NCBI RefSeq assembly: GCF_900111145.1
Contig: NZ_FOIR01000006.1
Span: 1-64,000, forward strand
Direction of reading: 5' to 3'
Length of the DNA stretch: 64,000 bases
Source of the DNA: Roseivirga pacifica
Lineage (GTDB): Bacteria > Bacteroidota > Bacteroidia > Cytophagales > Cyclobacteriaceae
Shown piece after piece: positions 9,402 through 19,476 of this stretch; position 1 is the first letter of the stretch, and every line of letters begins with the position of its first letter. The translations under genes were made by a program, and so were the position numbers. The notes beneath the pieces were generated by a model that saw only the letters and a list, made by a program, of their open reading frames with translations, was not told the origin of the DNA and searched no databases.

Positions 9402-10112
9402 ATGGAAAAACAGGACTTCTCTCAACTAAAAGCAATGTATGTTAACTGTACATTGAAAAAAACACCAGAAAAAAGCCACACCGCAGGCCTTATGGAGGTT
9501 TCTAAAAACATAATGCGCAAAGAAGGTGTGCAGGTTGAAGAACTAAGATTAATAGATCATGCAGTAGCTTCAGGTGTATATCCCAACATGACAGCACATG
9601 GTTGGGAGAAAGACGAGTGGCCTACCCTGTTCGAGCGTATTTTTTCCGCAGACATCCTCATTATCGGTACCCCCATTTGGCTAGGCGAAAAATCTTCTGA
9701 AGCACAAAAGCTTATTGAGCGGCTATACAGCATGAGCGGAAAGCAAAACAACAAAGGCCAATACCTTTACTACGGCAAAGTAGGCGGCTGCATTATTACT
9801 GGCAACGAAGATGGCGTTAAACATTGCGCCATGGGGATTTTATATGCACTACAGCACATTGGCTACTCCATACCACCCCAAGCCGATGCAGGCTGGATCG
9901 GAGAAGTGGGGCCAGGACCAAGTTATCTGGATAAGGAATCTGGCGCTCAGGAGAATGACTTCACCAACCGAAACACCACCTTCATGACCTACAACCTGCT
10001 TCATTTGGCCAAAATGCTGAAGGAAAAGAATGGCTACCCCGCATATGGCAACTCGCGCAAAGAATGGGACAACGGCAACCGCTGGAACTTTGAAAATCCG
10101 GAGTATCGCTAG
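9402..10112 (+). CDS. NAD(P)H-dependent FMN reductase / flavodoxin-family protein
   Basis: The 236-residue cytoplasmic protein has a flavodoxin-like fold: strand AMYVNCTLKKTPEKSHTAGL carries the phosphate-binding loop, followed by ADILIIGTPIWLGEKSSEAQKLIERL, typical of the FMN-binding second half of NADPH-dependent FMN reductases, and GGCIITGNEDGVKHC. The C-terminal about 40 residues (KEWDNGNRWNFENPEYR) are rich in aromatic residues. A single gene between a terminator and mnmA; electron acceptor unknown. Confidence 0.82.
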   Translation: MEKQDFSQLKAMYVNCTLKKTPEKSHTAGLMEVSKNIMRKEGVQVEELRLIDHAVASGVYPNMTAHGWEKDEWPTLFERIFSADILIIGTPIWLGEKSSEAQKLIERLYSMSGKQNNKGQYLYYGKVGGCIITGNEDGVKHCAMGILYALQHIGYSIPPQADAGWIGEVGPGPSYLDKESGAQENDFTNRNTTFMTYNLLHLAKMLKEKNGYPAYGNSRKEWDNGNRWNFENPEYR

Positions 10113-10142
10113 GCTAATTCATTTTGTTTGAATGAATTCAAC

Positions 10143-10150
10143 TATTTTTG
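10143..10150 (+). promoter_or_regulatory. Promoter -7 box (TATTTTTG) of mnmA
   Basis: Exact match to the Bacteroidota -7 consensus TAnnTTTG, 40 bp upstream of the mnmA start. A TTTG at 10123-10126 is a possible -33 element but spaced 16 bp instead of about 19. Confidence 0.6.
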
Positions 10151-10176
10151 CAGAAACGTTGTTATCCGAACCTATT

Positions 10177-10183
10177 GGAGGAG
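10177..10183 (+). promoter_or_regulatory. mnmA: Ribosome binding site GGAGGAG deciding the mnmA start
   Basis: A strong Shine-Dalgarno, unusual for this phylum, sits 6 bp before ATG 10190. It argues for that start and against an in-frame ATG at 10148, which would also lie on the promoter box. Confidence 0.75.
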
Positions 10184-10189
10184 AATAAA

Positions 10190-11392
10190 ATGAGCAAAAG
10201 AGTAGTTGTTGGTCTTTCTGGAGGAGTTGATTCAAGTGTTACCGCACACCTGTTGCTTGAGCAAGGTTACGAAGTAATCGGTATGTTCATGCGCAATTGG
10301 GTAGACGATTCTGTAATTATTTCTGAAGAATGCCCTTGGGTAGAAGATAGCAACGATGCCCTAGCTGTAGCCGAAAAACTTGGCATTCCTTTTCATGTAA
10401 TCGACTTAAGCGAGCAGTACAAAGAGCGTATTGTAGACTACATGTTTAGAGAGTATGAAAAAGGCAGAACACCTAACCCGGATATTCTTTGTAACCGAGA
10501 GGTTAAATTCGACATTTTCCTAAAAGCGGCATTAAAGCTAAAAGCCGATTATGTAGCAACTGGCCACTACGTGCAGAAAGAAACCATTATAAAAGATGGT
10601 AAAGAGGTACACAGATTATTGGCTGGCGCAGACCCTAACAAAGACCAGAGTTACTTCCTTTGTCAGCTAAATCAAGAACAACTTGGTAGAGCGCTATTCC
10701 CTATTGGCCATTTACAAAAGCCAGAAGTACGTGCCATTGCCAAAGAAGCAGATTTGATTACAGCCGAAAAGAAGGATTCTCAAGGCCTCTGCTTTATCGG
10801 AAAGGTACGTTTACCAGACTTTTTGCAGCAACAGCTATCTCCTAAAAAAGGCGAGATACGCGAGTTAACCAGCGATGCTACCAACTTCGCAAACTTTGCC
10901 CTGAATGGCGACCAGCAATTTGCGACAAAGCGCGAAGAACTGGAGTTCTTAACGCAACCATACGATTATACACCTACCGATGGCAAATTGGTTGGCGAAC
11001 ATAATGGAGCGCACTATTACACCATTGGCCAGCGCAAAGGCCTTGGCGTGGGCGGCACACCGGAGCCACTTTTTGTAATAGAAAAAGATACGGATGCCAA
11101 CGTAATTTATACGGGGCAAGGCGAAAACCACCCAGGGCTTTTACGAAAAGGGCTTTTTGTACCGAACGAAGAAGTGCATTGGGTACGTGAAGACTTGGCA
11201 TTAAATGTAGGTGAAAGCAAACGCTACATGAGCCGTATTCGCTACAGACAACCACTTGAGGGTGCTGAAATATTTTGCGAGCCTGATGGCCTATACGTTA
11301 TCTTCGATAACTATCAGAAAGGCATTGCTCCTGGCCAATTTGTGGCTTGGTACGATGATAATGAGCTAATAGGCTCTGGAGAGATTGCTTAA
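10190..11392 (+). CDS. mnmA: tRNA 2-thiouridine(34) synthase MnmA
   Basis: The enzyme thiolates U34 of tRNA for Lys, Glu and Gln in the cytoplasm, using ATP and a persulfide relay. The 400-residue protein begins with the PP-loop motif [10 protein letters not shown], then ATGHYV, the catalytic cysteine in [12 protein letters not shown] and the second cysteine in [14 protein letters not shown]. The C-terminal beta barrel ([32 protein letters not shown]) is complete, so length matches the family. The insert around [20 protein letters not shown] is somewhat long. It converges on the next gene, with which it shares a TTAA at the stop codons. Confidence 0.96.
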   Translation: MSKRVVVGLSGGVDSSVTAHLLLEQGYEVIGMFMRNWVDDSVIISEECPWVEDSNDALAVAEKLGIPFHVIDLSEQYKERIVDYMFREYEKGRTPNPDILCNREVKFDIFLKAALKLKADYVATGHYVQKETIIKDGKEVHRLLAGADPNKDQSYFLCQLNQEQLGRALFPIGHLQKPEVRAIAKEADLITAEKKDSQGLCFIGKVRLPDFLQQQLSPKKGEIRELTSDATNFANFALNGDQQFATKREELEFLTQPYDYTPTDGKLVGEHNGAHYYTIGQRKGLGVGGTPEPLFVIEKDTDANVIYTGQGENHPGLLRKGLFVPNEEVHWVREDLALNVGESKRYMSRIRYRQPLEGAEIFCEPDGLYVIFDNYQKGIAPGQFVAWYDDNELIGSGEIA

Positions 11393-12639
11393 GCTAGCGG
11401 CCTTGAAGTAAGCTCTAGAACGGTAATTTCAGGTAAGATCCCTATGCGACCGGGGAAGCCTAAGAAGCCATAACCGCGATTAACATAAAGGTACTGATTT
11501 CCCTCTTTGTATAGATCGGCCCACTGCTTGTACATGTACTTTGACGGGCTCCAGCGCCAATCGCCAATTTCAACACCCAATTGCATACCGTGGGTATGGC
11601 CAGCAAACATTAGGTCTATATCTGGCTGTTGCGAGCGCACTTGGGCATCCCAATGGCTTGGGTCGTGAGAAAGCAACAATTTCACATCACCTTCCGCACC
11701 CATAGCGGCCTTATCCAACTGACCGTATTTGGCAAAGCGCCCCGCGCCCCAGTTCTCAACACCAATTACAGCTATCTGGTCAGTGCCTGTTTTTAGGGTT
11801 TCATTTTCATTCATCAGTAGCCTCCACCCCATGCGCTCATGAACCTTAATCATATCTTCCAGGTTATTGCGCTTAGCAGCATGCGATGACCACTGCATGT
11901 AATCTCCATAATCGTGGTTACCAAGTGTGGAGTAAACCCCAAAATCGGCCTTTAGCTTGGAGAACATATCCATGTAATCGCTTACTTCCTTTGTCTGGTT
12001 GTTTACAAGGTCTCCCGTAAAAAAGATCACATCTGGCTTTTCAGCATGCAGTAAATCTATACCACCTTGTACAGCCGTTTTATCAAAAAAACTACCACTA
12101 TGAATATCGGAAAGCTGCGCCACCTTCATTCCCTCAAATGCCTTCGGTAAGTTTGGTAGGTAAACCCTCCTTCTTCTCACCCTGTAATCATAAGCTCCTT
12201 TTACAATACCAAAGCTCATGGTAACAACGGGCAGTGTGGCTACAGCAACGGCACTTCTGGCCAAAAATTTAGAACGAGGCATTTTCTGACCACGTTCCAC
12301 ACGTTTTTCATATCGTCTTTTTCTACCCTGAAAAAACCATATGAGCACACGCCTAATATCATCCAGAAACACAAAGAGTACGGCCAAAAGCTTAGCAGCG
12401 TAGCTCATGAAAACAATGCTTAGCAAAAACATAAAGGAAACCGTTCCTCTTTGAACGAAGAACAGGTAGGTAGAAAGGCCAAACATAACAATGCCTTGGG
12501 CTAGGTATACCCATTTTACCCACTTGGCAAAACGCCTGTCTTTTTGCTTTAAAAGGGTTTTAGTAGCCTGATATGCGTAAACATCGAGCCAAGCTAAAAA
12601 CAGTAGAATAAGGAGCTTTACTAGGAGTGGAATATGCAT
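11389..12639 (-). CDS. Membrane-anchored calcineurin-like metallophosphoesterase (YkuE-like)
   Basis: Of 416 residues the first about 95 contain three hydrophobic helices (for example [18 protein letters not shown]), followed by a basic linker and another hydrophobic segment near 130-148. The metallophosphoesterase domain (about 165-400) has all dimetal motifs: [34 protein letters not shown] and [10 protein letters not shown]. The catalytic domain is probably on the outer face. Relatives hydrolyse phosphodiesters, some acting on UDP-sugar or phospholipid-type substrates; the substrate here is unknown. Convergent with mnmA and overlapping it by 4 bp. Confidence 0.9.
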   Translation of the reverse strand: MHIPLLVKLLILLFLAWLDVYAYQATKTLLKQKDRRFAKWVKWVYLAQGIVMFGLSTYLFFVQRGTVSFMFLLSIVFMSYAAKLLAVLFVFLDDIRRVLIWFFQGRKRRYEKRVERGQKMPRSKFLARSAVAVATLPVVTMSFGIVKGAYDYRVRRRRVYLPNLPKAFEGMKVAQLSDIHSGSFFDKTAVQGGIDLLHAEKPDVIFFTGDLVNNQTKEVSDYMDMFSKLKADFGVYSTLGNHDYGDYMQWSSHAAKRNNLEDMIKVHERMGWRLLMNENETLKTGTDQIAVIGVENWGAGRFAKYGQLDKAAMGAEGDVKLLLSHDPSHWDAQVRSQQPDIDLMFAGHTHGMQLGVEIGDWRWSPSKYMYKQWADLYKEGNQYLYVNRGYGFLGFPGRIGILPEITVLELTSRPLA

Positions 12640-12693
12640 CTAATTTATAACCCGATTTGTGAGTGCTTCGTTCTTTTTGTTTCTTAAAAAACG

Positions 12694-12728
12694 TCAAAAA
12701 AAATGCTCCCGGGAACCACCCCGGGAGC
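12694..12728 (-). terminator. Rho-independent terminator of the RND efflux operon
   Basis: A 9-bp perfect stem (12705-12713 with 12720-12728, arm GCTCCCGGG) with a 6-nt loop is followed on the minus strand by eight T (12703-12696). It lies about 90 bp after the pump gene stop. Confidence 0.88.
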
Positions 12729-12819
12729 CACCAAATCAACCTTAACTATGAATGATATTCGTTTTACCGAACATCATAATCACCACAGTTAATATCTTTA
12801 CAAACACCTTGCCAAAAAC

Positions 12820-15800
12820 TTAAGACTCGCTGTGTTTGCTCATATCTACTACCGATAGATCGTTCTTACCTCTGAACTTGTCTATACGGTACATTATCTT
12901 ATCGGCAATCAAATACATGGTTGGCACTATAATCAGGGTTAAGAACGTAGCGAACGTAAGCCCGAAAATAATCGTCCATGACATTGGTCCCCAGAAGATT
13001 ACGTTATCTCCACCAACATAAAAATCTGCATTGTACTGAGTAAACAATCCGATAAAGTCAATGTTCAATCCCACCGCGAGAGGCACAAGTCCCAAAATGG
13101 TAGTAATTGCCGTCAATAACACAGGGCGCAACCTTGTTTTACCAGCAATAATGATTGACTCAATTACATCGTTCATTGGCAATCTTGCACCTTCTTCCAA
13201 GCCAAGCTCTTCGCGCTTACGCTTTCTTGTCAGTTCAATAAAGTCAATCAATACAATGGCGTTGTTTACCACAATACCAGCTAGGGCAATGATACCCACC
13301 ATTGTCATAATCACTACGAACTTCATATTGAAGATTACCAAGCCAAGGAATACACCAATAGTACTTAGCAATACAGAAACCATGATAATGAATGGCGCTG
13401 TGATTTTATTGAATTGTGACACAATGATTAGGAAGATCATAAACACGGCAATCAAAAGTGCTTTTGCTAAGAAAGCCATGTTCTCAGCCTGCTCCTCTTG
13501 CTCACCAGTAAAGGCGTAAGAATAACCCGCTGGCATTTCAAAGTCCTCCATTAACACTTTTAGCTGCTCGTTGATTTCGGTGGCGTTAAAACCACCCAAA
13601 ACGTTCGAGCTAAGCGTTACCACTCTGTCCAAGTCTTTACGCTTGATTGAACCGTAAGTAGAGCTATAGTGCACATCGGCAACCGATGAAATAGGCACTT
13701 GCACCAACTGACCAGAGTTCTGATCTCTAAACGTAATATTCTTATTCAGAAGTGCATCAATATTGTATCGATAGTCTTGGTTCAAACGAACATTGATCTC
13801 ATAGCTATCTTCACCTTCCTTATACTTAGAAACCTCTCTACCGAAAAGCGCGGTACGAATCTCGTTAGCAATAGACATTGTAGACAAACCGAACCTTCTG
13901 GCATTGTCCCTATCAATATCAACCACCAACTCGGGCTTACCAAGCTCCAATGAGCTTTTAAGCTGTTCAATACCCTGAATGCCCGACTCTTGAATTCTCT
14001 GTACTACTCTTTCAGAAATCCCGATGAGTACTTCAAGGTCTTCACCGGCAATCTCCAAGTTAATTGGCTTACCTGTTGGAGGCCCTGCTGCATCCTTATC
14101 TACTGTAAGGGTAACACCCGGCTGTAGTTTAACCTTAGCACGAATGTCCTCCATCACTTCAAGCGTATTGATGTCGCCACGCAGTTTACTTTCAATAAAG
14201 TTTACAGTGATACGCGCCTTGTGCGGCTCCTCACTTTGACCTACGGCCGTTGGATCGCCTGGATCTCCAGCACCCTGCGAAACGTTGGTTGTAATAGACT
14301 CAACAATACTCTCGTATGGCTTTACAATTTCTATTACTTGCTGTTCAATATCTACCGCAAAATCGTTAGTCGCATCAATATCAGTACCTACTGGGAATTC
14401 GATAAACACGTTTACATAACGCGGCTCATTCTCTGGGAAGAAAACCACTTGTGGTGTTTTAATTCCGAACAATACCAAAGAGAAGATCAACAAACCAAAA
14501 GCACCACCTAAGTAAAGCATTGGGCTTCTTACCGCTCTTTTAAGCACTTTTTCGTATTGGTTTTCAAGTACTGGCAAGAAACCCGCCTGGAACCTTTTCG
14601 ACAGTGGATTAAGCACATACACATTTAATAGTGTAAGACCACCAATCATCATAAGTAGGTTACCAAAAGCTACTGCACCAAGCACAGACGCAAACACAAT
14701 ACCTAGTACAAGCGCAATTGAAGACCTGATAAGCACCTTTTTGTTATCGATAACGCGGGTACCATCTAAGCGCATAAAGCTTGAAATAAATACTGGATTA
14801 ATAACCAATGCCACGAATAGCGATGAACCTAAAGTAATGATCAATGTCAATGGCAGGTACATCATAAAGTCTCCCATAATACCTGGCCAGAAGGCCAAAG
14901 GAATGAATGCCGCCAAAGTAGTGGCTGTAGACGAAATAATAGGTAAAGCCACCTCGCCAACACCTCTACGGGTTGCTGCCATTGGGCTAAGCCCTTCTTC
15001 CATCAAACGATAAACGTTTTCAACAACCACAATACCGTTATCTACTAACATTCCCAAAGCCATAATAAGACCGAAGAGTGTCATGGTGTTAATAGAAATT
15101 CCGGCCAAGCCAAGAATCATTAGCGCCATAAACATAGATAGCGGAATAGCCATACCCACGAAAAGTGAGTTTCTCGTTCCCAAGAAGAATAGTAATACGG
15201 TAACTACCAGAATTACCCCGAAAATAATGTTGTTACCCAACGAGCTTACTTGCTCGCGCGTATCCTTAGACTGATCGTTTGTAATGGTAACCTTAGTAGA
15301 CTCAGGAATCTCTCCATTCACTCTACTTTCGGCAATTACAGCCATAATTTTATCGGTTGCCACCAAAAGGTTCTCACCGCTACGCTTCATTACATCCACC
15401 TTTACCACAGGGTCGAGGTCCAAACGAGCATAGTTTTGCTTGTCTTTGTAGTCATACTCTACAGTAGCTACATCGCGTAGGTAAACAATGTTGTTATTTT
15501 CATTGCTGATGATGATGTCTAGCATTTGCTTAGGATCATCAAACTCACCAATAATTCTAACGTTTCTACGAATTCCATCAGCAATTACGTTACCTCCTGA
15601 AAGGGTCACGTTCTCTGCAGAAATGGCATTCTCAATATCATTAAAGGTCACTTTTCTTGCTTCAAGCTTGAAAGGATCAACCTTAATTTTCACCTCTTTT
15701 TCATCAACCCCTACAATGTTCACTTTAGAAATCTCCTGGAATTTCTCAATCTCATCTTCCAGGTATTCTGCCATGTCATTCAACTCATCCAATGTTTTGG

Positions 15801-16284
15801 TTGGGTCGGTAAGGTTGATATTAAGGATTGGGAAGTTTTCAGAAATACTGAATTTGATTACCTCAGGGTCACTTTTCAGGTCACTTGGTAATTCAGACTT
15901 AGCCCTATCAACTGCATCCTTTACATCGATTACAGCATCATCTACATCAATTCCAACCTGAAACTCAACTACAATGGCCGAGTAATCCTGTACCGAAGTT
16001 GACTGAATATTATCTACACCCTCAATGGTGTTGATCTCTTTTTCCAATTCTCGGGTAATCAGGTTCTCCATATCTTCAGGAGAGTTACCCGGGTGCACCG
16101 TACTTACATATACCGTAGGCTGCTCTACCTCAGGAAAATTCTCCTTTGGCAGGGTAATGTATGAGTAGATACCCGCAGCCACGATGATGAATGTAATTAC
16201 ATACACCGTGATTTTATTTCGAAGAGACAGGGAGGTTAAACCAAACTCCTTATCTACAACTTGTTGATTTTTGTTTTGATCCAT
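12820..16284 (-). CDS. RND-family efflux pump, inner-membrane permease (AcrB/MMPL-like)
   Basis: The 1154-residue protein has the RND duplication: a first transmembrane helix (KITVYVITFIIVAAGIYSYI) and large periplasmic loop beginning PKENFPEVEQPTVYVST, helices 2-6 with the proton-relay motif GLIMALGMLVDNGIVVVENV, an unusually extended cytoplasmic/intermembrane section near 500-570 with extra hydrophobic helices, then the second half with LAGIVVNNAIVLIDFIEL. It extrudes substrates across the envelope using the proton gradient with the adaptor and TolC protein encoded upstream in the same operon. The acidic, HAE1-like motif set fits drug or hydrophobic-compound export; the substrate is not predictable. 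Confidence 0.95.
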   Translation of the reverse strand: MDQNKNQQVVDKEFGLTSLSLRNKITVYVITFIIVAAGIYSYITLPKENFPEVEQPTVYVSTVHPGNSPEDMENLITRELEKEINTIEGVDNIQSTSVQDYSAIVVEFQVGIDVDDAVIDVKDAVDRAKSELPSDLKSDPEVIKFSISENFPILNINLTDPTKTLDELNDMAEYLEDEIEKFQEISKVNIVGVDEKEVKIKVDPFKLEARKVTFNDIENAISAENVTLSGGNVIADGIRRNVRIIGEFDDPKQMLDIIISNENNNIVYLRDVATVEYDYKDKQNYARLDLDPVVKVDVMKRSGENLLVATDKIMAVIAESRVNGEIPESTKVTITNDQSKDTREQVSSLGNNIIFGVILVVTVLLFFLGTRNSLFVGMAIPLSMFMALMILGLAGISINTMTLFGLIMALGMLVDNGIVVVENVYRLMEEGLSPMAATRRGVGEVALPIISSTATTLAAFIPLAFWPGIMGDFMMYLPLTLIITLGSSLFVALVINPVFISSFMRLDGTRVIDNKKVLIRSSIALVLGIVFASVLGAVAFGNLLMMIGGLTLLNVYVLNPLSKRFQAGFLPVLENQYEKVLKRAVRSPMLYLGGAFGLLIFSLVLFGIKTPQVVFFPENEPRYVNVFIEFPVGTDIDATNDFAVDIEQQVIEIVKPYESIVESITTNVSQGAGDPGDPTAVGQSEEPHKARITVNFIESKLRGDINTLEVMEDIRAKVKLQPGVTLTVDKDAAGPPTGKPINLEIAGEDLEVLIGISERVVQRIQESGIQGIEQLKSSLELGKPELVVDIDRDNARRFGLSTMSIANEIRTALFGREVSKYKEGEDSYEINVRLNQDYRYNIDALLNKNITFRDQNSGQLVQVPISSVADVHYSSTYGSIKRKDLDRVVTLSSNVLGGFNATEINEQLKVLMEDFEMPAGYSYAFTGEQEEQAENMAFLAKALLIAVFMIFLIIVSQFNKITAPFIIMVSVLLSTIGVFLGLVIFNMKFVVIMTMVGIIALAGIVVNNAIVLIDFIELTRKRKREELGLEEGARLPMNDVIESIIIAGKTRLRPVLLTAITTILGLVPLAVGLNIDFIGLFTQYNADFYVGGDNVIFWGPMSWTIIFGLTFATFLTLIIVPTMYLIADKIMYRIDKFRGKNDLSVVDMSKHSES

Positions 16285-16302
16285 ATGATTATTCGTCTGG
16301 AT

Positions 16303-17439
16303 TTAGTTTTGTACTTCTACAGTAGTTCCGTCAGCAACTGCTCTGTTGCCTTTGTCAATTACAGACTCGCCACCACTTAAGCCAGCAACTACTTCTGTTT
16401 GGTTATCGAAAGACTGACCAAGTTTTACGTGCACTTTTTTAGCCTTTTTGTTATCAAGCAAGAACACATAGTTTCCTTCAAAGTCTTCTTGAATAATTCT
16501 AGAAGGAATAACTACCGCTTCTTCAGCACGATAATCAGTCATATGAACTAGCGCTACCAAGTTTGTTTTTAAGTACTTGGCAACCTGAGGAAGCTTTACC
16601 TCAACCGTAAATGTTCTGCTAGCTGCGTTGATCACATTACCTACTGATGAAATTGTGCTAGTGAAAGTTTCACCCATTGCCGGAAGCTCAACTTCAACTT
16701 TATCGCCAACTTCGAATCGGCCAATGTAGTTTTCAGAAACCTCAGCGGTTATGTACATATTAGCGTTGCTTACAATAAAAGCAACAGGGCTACCTGGCTG
16801 TACAATTTCACCTTCTTTAACCGGCACATCTTCTACAGAACCCGTAAAAGGTGCTCTAATCTGTGTTTTATCCAGTTGGGTTTGAAGGGTAGATAGTTGA
16901 TTTTCAAGAGACTCTTTGTTGTTTTTGGCTTGAAGGTATTCCACCTCAGTACCAATGTTTTTCTCCCAAAGTCGAGCTCTTTTTTCGAAAATCGTAGTAG
17001 CAAAGCTCAATTGAGTCTTCACTTCATCAATGCTCTTTTCAAGGTTTTCTGAGTCAACACGTGCAATCACCTGACCTTTGGACACTTTCTGACCTTCCAC
17101 CACATTTACCTCGATAAGCTGGCCCATTACTTCTGAGCTAACAAATACGTTGGTACGCGATTCAACATTTCCGCGCACTTCTATTTGGTGCTCAAATGTT
17201 GTCTTTGCAGCAGGCACGGTAGTGATCAATGTGCTCTTTACATTGGCCTTACCAAATGATGGATCTTCATCAGCAATTTGCTTTTCCAAATCGCCAATTT
17301 TTTGTTCCAATGCCTTTAACTCTTTCTTAGCTTCTGCTAAGGATGCCTTCTTCCCTTCCAGGGAGTCATCGTTACTTTGGCCACATGCCAGCACCACAAG
17401 TGACGTTAGAAATATGGCGATTATGCTGTTGACTTTCAT
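16303..17439 (-). CDS. RND efflux periplasmic adaptor (membrane fusion protein), lipoprotein
   Basis: From ATG 17439 the protein is 378 residues with a lipoprotein signal (SIIAIFLTSLVVLACGQ, lipobox VLAC). A longer frame from 17472 adds eleven polar residues before the signal, so the shorter start is preferred. An early coiled coil (LAEAKKELKALEQKIGDLEKQI), the lipoyl half-motif VEGQKVSKGQVIARVDS, a hairpin and the second half-motif RAPFTGSVEDVPVKEGEIVQPG, then beta-barrel and membrane-proximal domains (RTFTVEVKLPQ; VIPSRIIQEDFEGNYVFLLD) follow. It links the RND permease encoded 18 bp downstream to the TolC channel encoded 39 bp upstream. Confidence 0.94.
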   Translation of the reverse strand: MKVNSIIAIFLTSLVVLACGQSNDDSLEGKKASLAEAKKELKALEQKIGDLEKQIADEDPSFGKANVKSTLITTVPAAKTTFEHQIEVRGNVESRTNVFVSSEVMGQLIEVNVVEGQKVSKGQVIARVDSENLEKSIDEVKTQLSFATTIFEKRARLWEKNIGTEVEYLQAKNNKESLENQLSTLQTQLDKTQIRAPFTGSVEDVPVKEGEIVQPGSPVAFIVSNANMYITAEVSENYIGRFEVGDKVEVELPAMGETFTSTISSVGNVINAASRTFTVEVKLPQVAKYLKTNLVALVHMTDYRAEEAVVIPSRIIQEDFEGNYVFLLDNKKAKKVHVKLGQSFDNQTEVVAGLSGGESVIDKGNRAVADGTTVEVQN

Positions 17440-17478
17440 GTTGTTATGATTATTTGTAGTTCTTTGTTTCATCTTGAA

Positions 17479-18825
17479 TTAATTGAGTTTACCTAGTGCT
17501 TTGTCTAATTCGATTTTAGCCACTATGGCATCGTAAAGAGCCACTAGGTAGTTCACCTCGGCTTGTTTAAAATCCTGATCGGCCACAACCAATTCAAGGT
17601 TTGAGCCTACACCTTCAGTATATTTTTCGCGTGTAATTTCCATTACCTCGCGCGCCAATTCCATGTTTTCTTGCTGAACTTCTAAGCGTTCAACATTTAC
17701 ATCAAGGGCTACTTTAGAGTTATCAAGTTGTTGTCTTAAGTTGTTGACCAATAGGCTCGATTGGTTGTTGAGTGTTTCTAATTGATATCTTTTTCGCTGA
17801 ATTGAATACTTCTTTCTTAGACCATCGAAAATCGGAATATTCACATTCACACCAATATTGGCACTACTAAACCACTCTCTGTCGTTATTCCATAGATTAT
17901 TGAACACATCGTTGGCAGAGTTACGCCCCCAGCCTGCTGTAAAATTCACTGTTGGAATGTATTGAGAGGTTACGTTTTTCACGTCTAGTTCGGCCAATTG
18001 CTTTAAATATTCAATCTGCTGAACCTCTAATCGGTCTATAACGCTAAAGGCTTCAACCTCGGCTTGGCTATAAGTAAAATCGAAACCTTCCAGCTCACCA
18101 CTGATCTCAATTGGATTTTCTACCGGCATACCTATGGTAAGTTTTAATAGGTTTTTGGCAGAAAATATGGCCTGACGAACTGCGCTGCGCTCAGCATAAA
18201 GGTTGTTCATTTGCACTTGCAAACGGCTAACATCAATCTTCTCCGCAAAGCCGTTTTCGTAAAGCGCTTTTGTATCTTTTAGAGTACTATCAAGTGTAGC
18301 AATGTTGGTTTCTACCAGCTCTGTTCTGATCTGGTTCACCAATACCAGATAGTACGCTTTCATTACTTGCTCACGCACATCTTCCTGTTCCTTGGCCTCG
18401 TCCACAACCACTTTCTCTCTCAGCTTTTTAGCGGCCTTCAAACCTATAAAAAAGGAGCCATCGAAAATCATTTGAGAAGCGTTTACACCCAAGTTACTCT
18501 GATGTTGCACACCAAATTTTACAGCCACAGTTTCTCCCTCTGGCGCACTAGGGTCGAAAGTGGAAGCAGGCAAAACGCTCACTGGAATTTCCACATTGTT
18601 TGTGTAACCGAAAGTCGCATTTACCTGAGGCAAACCGTCAGATCGCGTTTCGTAAACCTGCGCATCGGCATCGTCAATTGCCACACGCGCGTTCTTCAGG
18701 TTTTCATTGTTCTTCAGGGCATATGCTATGGCCTGCTCCAAGCTGAACTCCTGCTGCGCTTTAAGCCCCACGACTGTAAGCGCTAGTAGTAAAGTAATAC
18801 TAGTTTTTCTGAGTAAGCTTCTCAT
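17479..18825 (-). CDS. TolC-family outer membrane efflux channel
   Basis: The 448-residue protein has a signal peptide ending GLKAQ and the outer-membrane efflux repeat: FSLEQAIAYALKNNENLKNARVAIDDADAQVYETRSDGLPQVNATFGY in the first half and a second copy from about 260, with long periplasmic helices rich in Glu/Gln/Leu. It forms the exit duct of the tripartite pump. The start lies 26 bp inside the 3' end of the TetR gene, so regulator and channel are transcribed together. Confidence 0.94.
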   Translation of the reverse strand: MRSLLRKTSITLLLALTVVGLKAQQEFSLEQAIAYALKNNENLKNARVAIDDADAQVYETRSDGLPQVNATFGYTNNVEIPVSVLPASTFDPSAPEGETVAVKFGVQHQSNLGVNASQMIFDGSFFIGLKAAKKLREKVVVDEAKEQEDVREQVMKAYYLVLVNQIRTELVETNIATLDSTLKDTKALYENGFAEKIDVSRLQVQMNNLYAERSAVRQAIFSAKNLLKLTIGMPVENPIEISGELEGFDFTYSQAEVEAFSVIDRLEVQQIEYLKQLAELDVKNVTSQYIPTVNFTAGWGRNSANDVFNNLWNNDREWFSSANIGVNVNIPIFDGLRKKYSIQRKRYQLETLNNQSSLLVNNLRQQLDNSKVALDVNVERLEVQQENMELAREVMEITREKYTEGVGSNLELVVADQDFKQAEVNYLVALYDAIVAKIELDKALGKLN

Positions 18826-19438
18826 TTTGATTGTTGTTGATGTTGTACTGATTAAAAAGTTGATAACCTTCTAGGGTAAATAACCCATGTATGAAGTGGT
18901 CGAATAACTGATATTGCACTTCGCCTAAAGAGATTTGGTCTCTAGGCAAAAGATCTTTGTTCATCATAAATATTTGCACTTGCTCAATCCTGAGCGAAGC
19001 CATTAGTTCAGCATTGATCTCTGGTCTAAAATGCCCCTCTTGCTGACCTCGCCTGATTACTGAGATGAGAGATTCCTTCATTACATTTACTTTGAAATCC
19101 TCAAACATCATCCATGCATCGGGATAAAACCTATGCAGCTCGTGCATAATATTGGCTTTAATATCCTTTAAAGAATCTCTTAAGCATTGTGACACGATGA
19201 TTAGGGCATGAATACTATTTTCGCCCTCAGACATTGCGCGTCTAAAGTGATTGATGTCCTCATCAATATGCTCTCTCACAATGCTGTTCACCAAGTCCTT
19301 CTTATCCTTAAAATACTGGTAGATGGTTTTTTTAGAAATACCTAAATCCCTGGATATATCATCCATGGTTACCGTTCGAATTCCAAACTGTATCATCAGG
19401 TTTCCTGTATGCTCTATTATTTTATCTCTTAGCTCCAT
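18800..19438 (-). CDS. TetR-family transcriptional regulator of the RND operon
   Basis: A 212-residue repressor with N-terminal helix-turn-helix (RDKIIEHTGNLMIQFGIRTVTMDDISRDLGISKKTIYQYFKDKKDL) and an all-helical ligand domain. It is the first gene of its own operon (TetR-TolC-adaptor-RND), and a 28-bp palindrome sits between the -33 and -7 elements of the promoter just upstream, which fits autorepression relieved by a pump substrate. The C-terminal residues (INNNQNEKLTQKN) are encoded within the overlap with tolC. Confidence 0.93.
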   Translation of the reverse strand: MELRDKIIEHTGNLMIQFGIRTVTMDDISRDLGISKKTIYQYFKDKKDLVNSIVREHIDEDINHFRRAMSEGENSIHALIIVSQCLRDSLKDIKANIMHELHRFYPDAWMMFEDFKVNVMKESLISVIRRGQQEGHFRPEINAELMASLRIEQVQIFMMNKDLLPRDQISLGEVQYQLFDHFIHGLFTLEGYQLFNQYNINNNQNEKLTQKN

Positions 19439-19445
19439 CGGCTTG

Positions 19446-19476
19446 CAAAACTACGGAAACTTCAATAGTACCCAAA
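19446..19476 (-). promoter_or_regulatory. Promoter of the TetR-RND efflux operon
   Basis: Minus strand: -33 TTTG (19476-19473), 19-bp spacer, -7 box TAGTTTTG (19453-19446), an exact fit to the Bacteroidota consensus. Transcription should begin around 19440, only a few bases before the TetR ATG at 19438, giving an almost leaderless mRNA. Confidence 0.75.

Noticed and set aside
13061-13519. Long plus-strand open frames opposite the RND pump gene (also 15488-15961 and others).
   Set aside because: They are shadow frames antisense to a strongly conserved gene, with no ribosome site, promoter or family resemblance.
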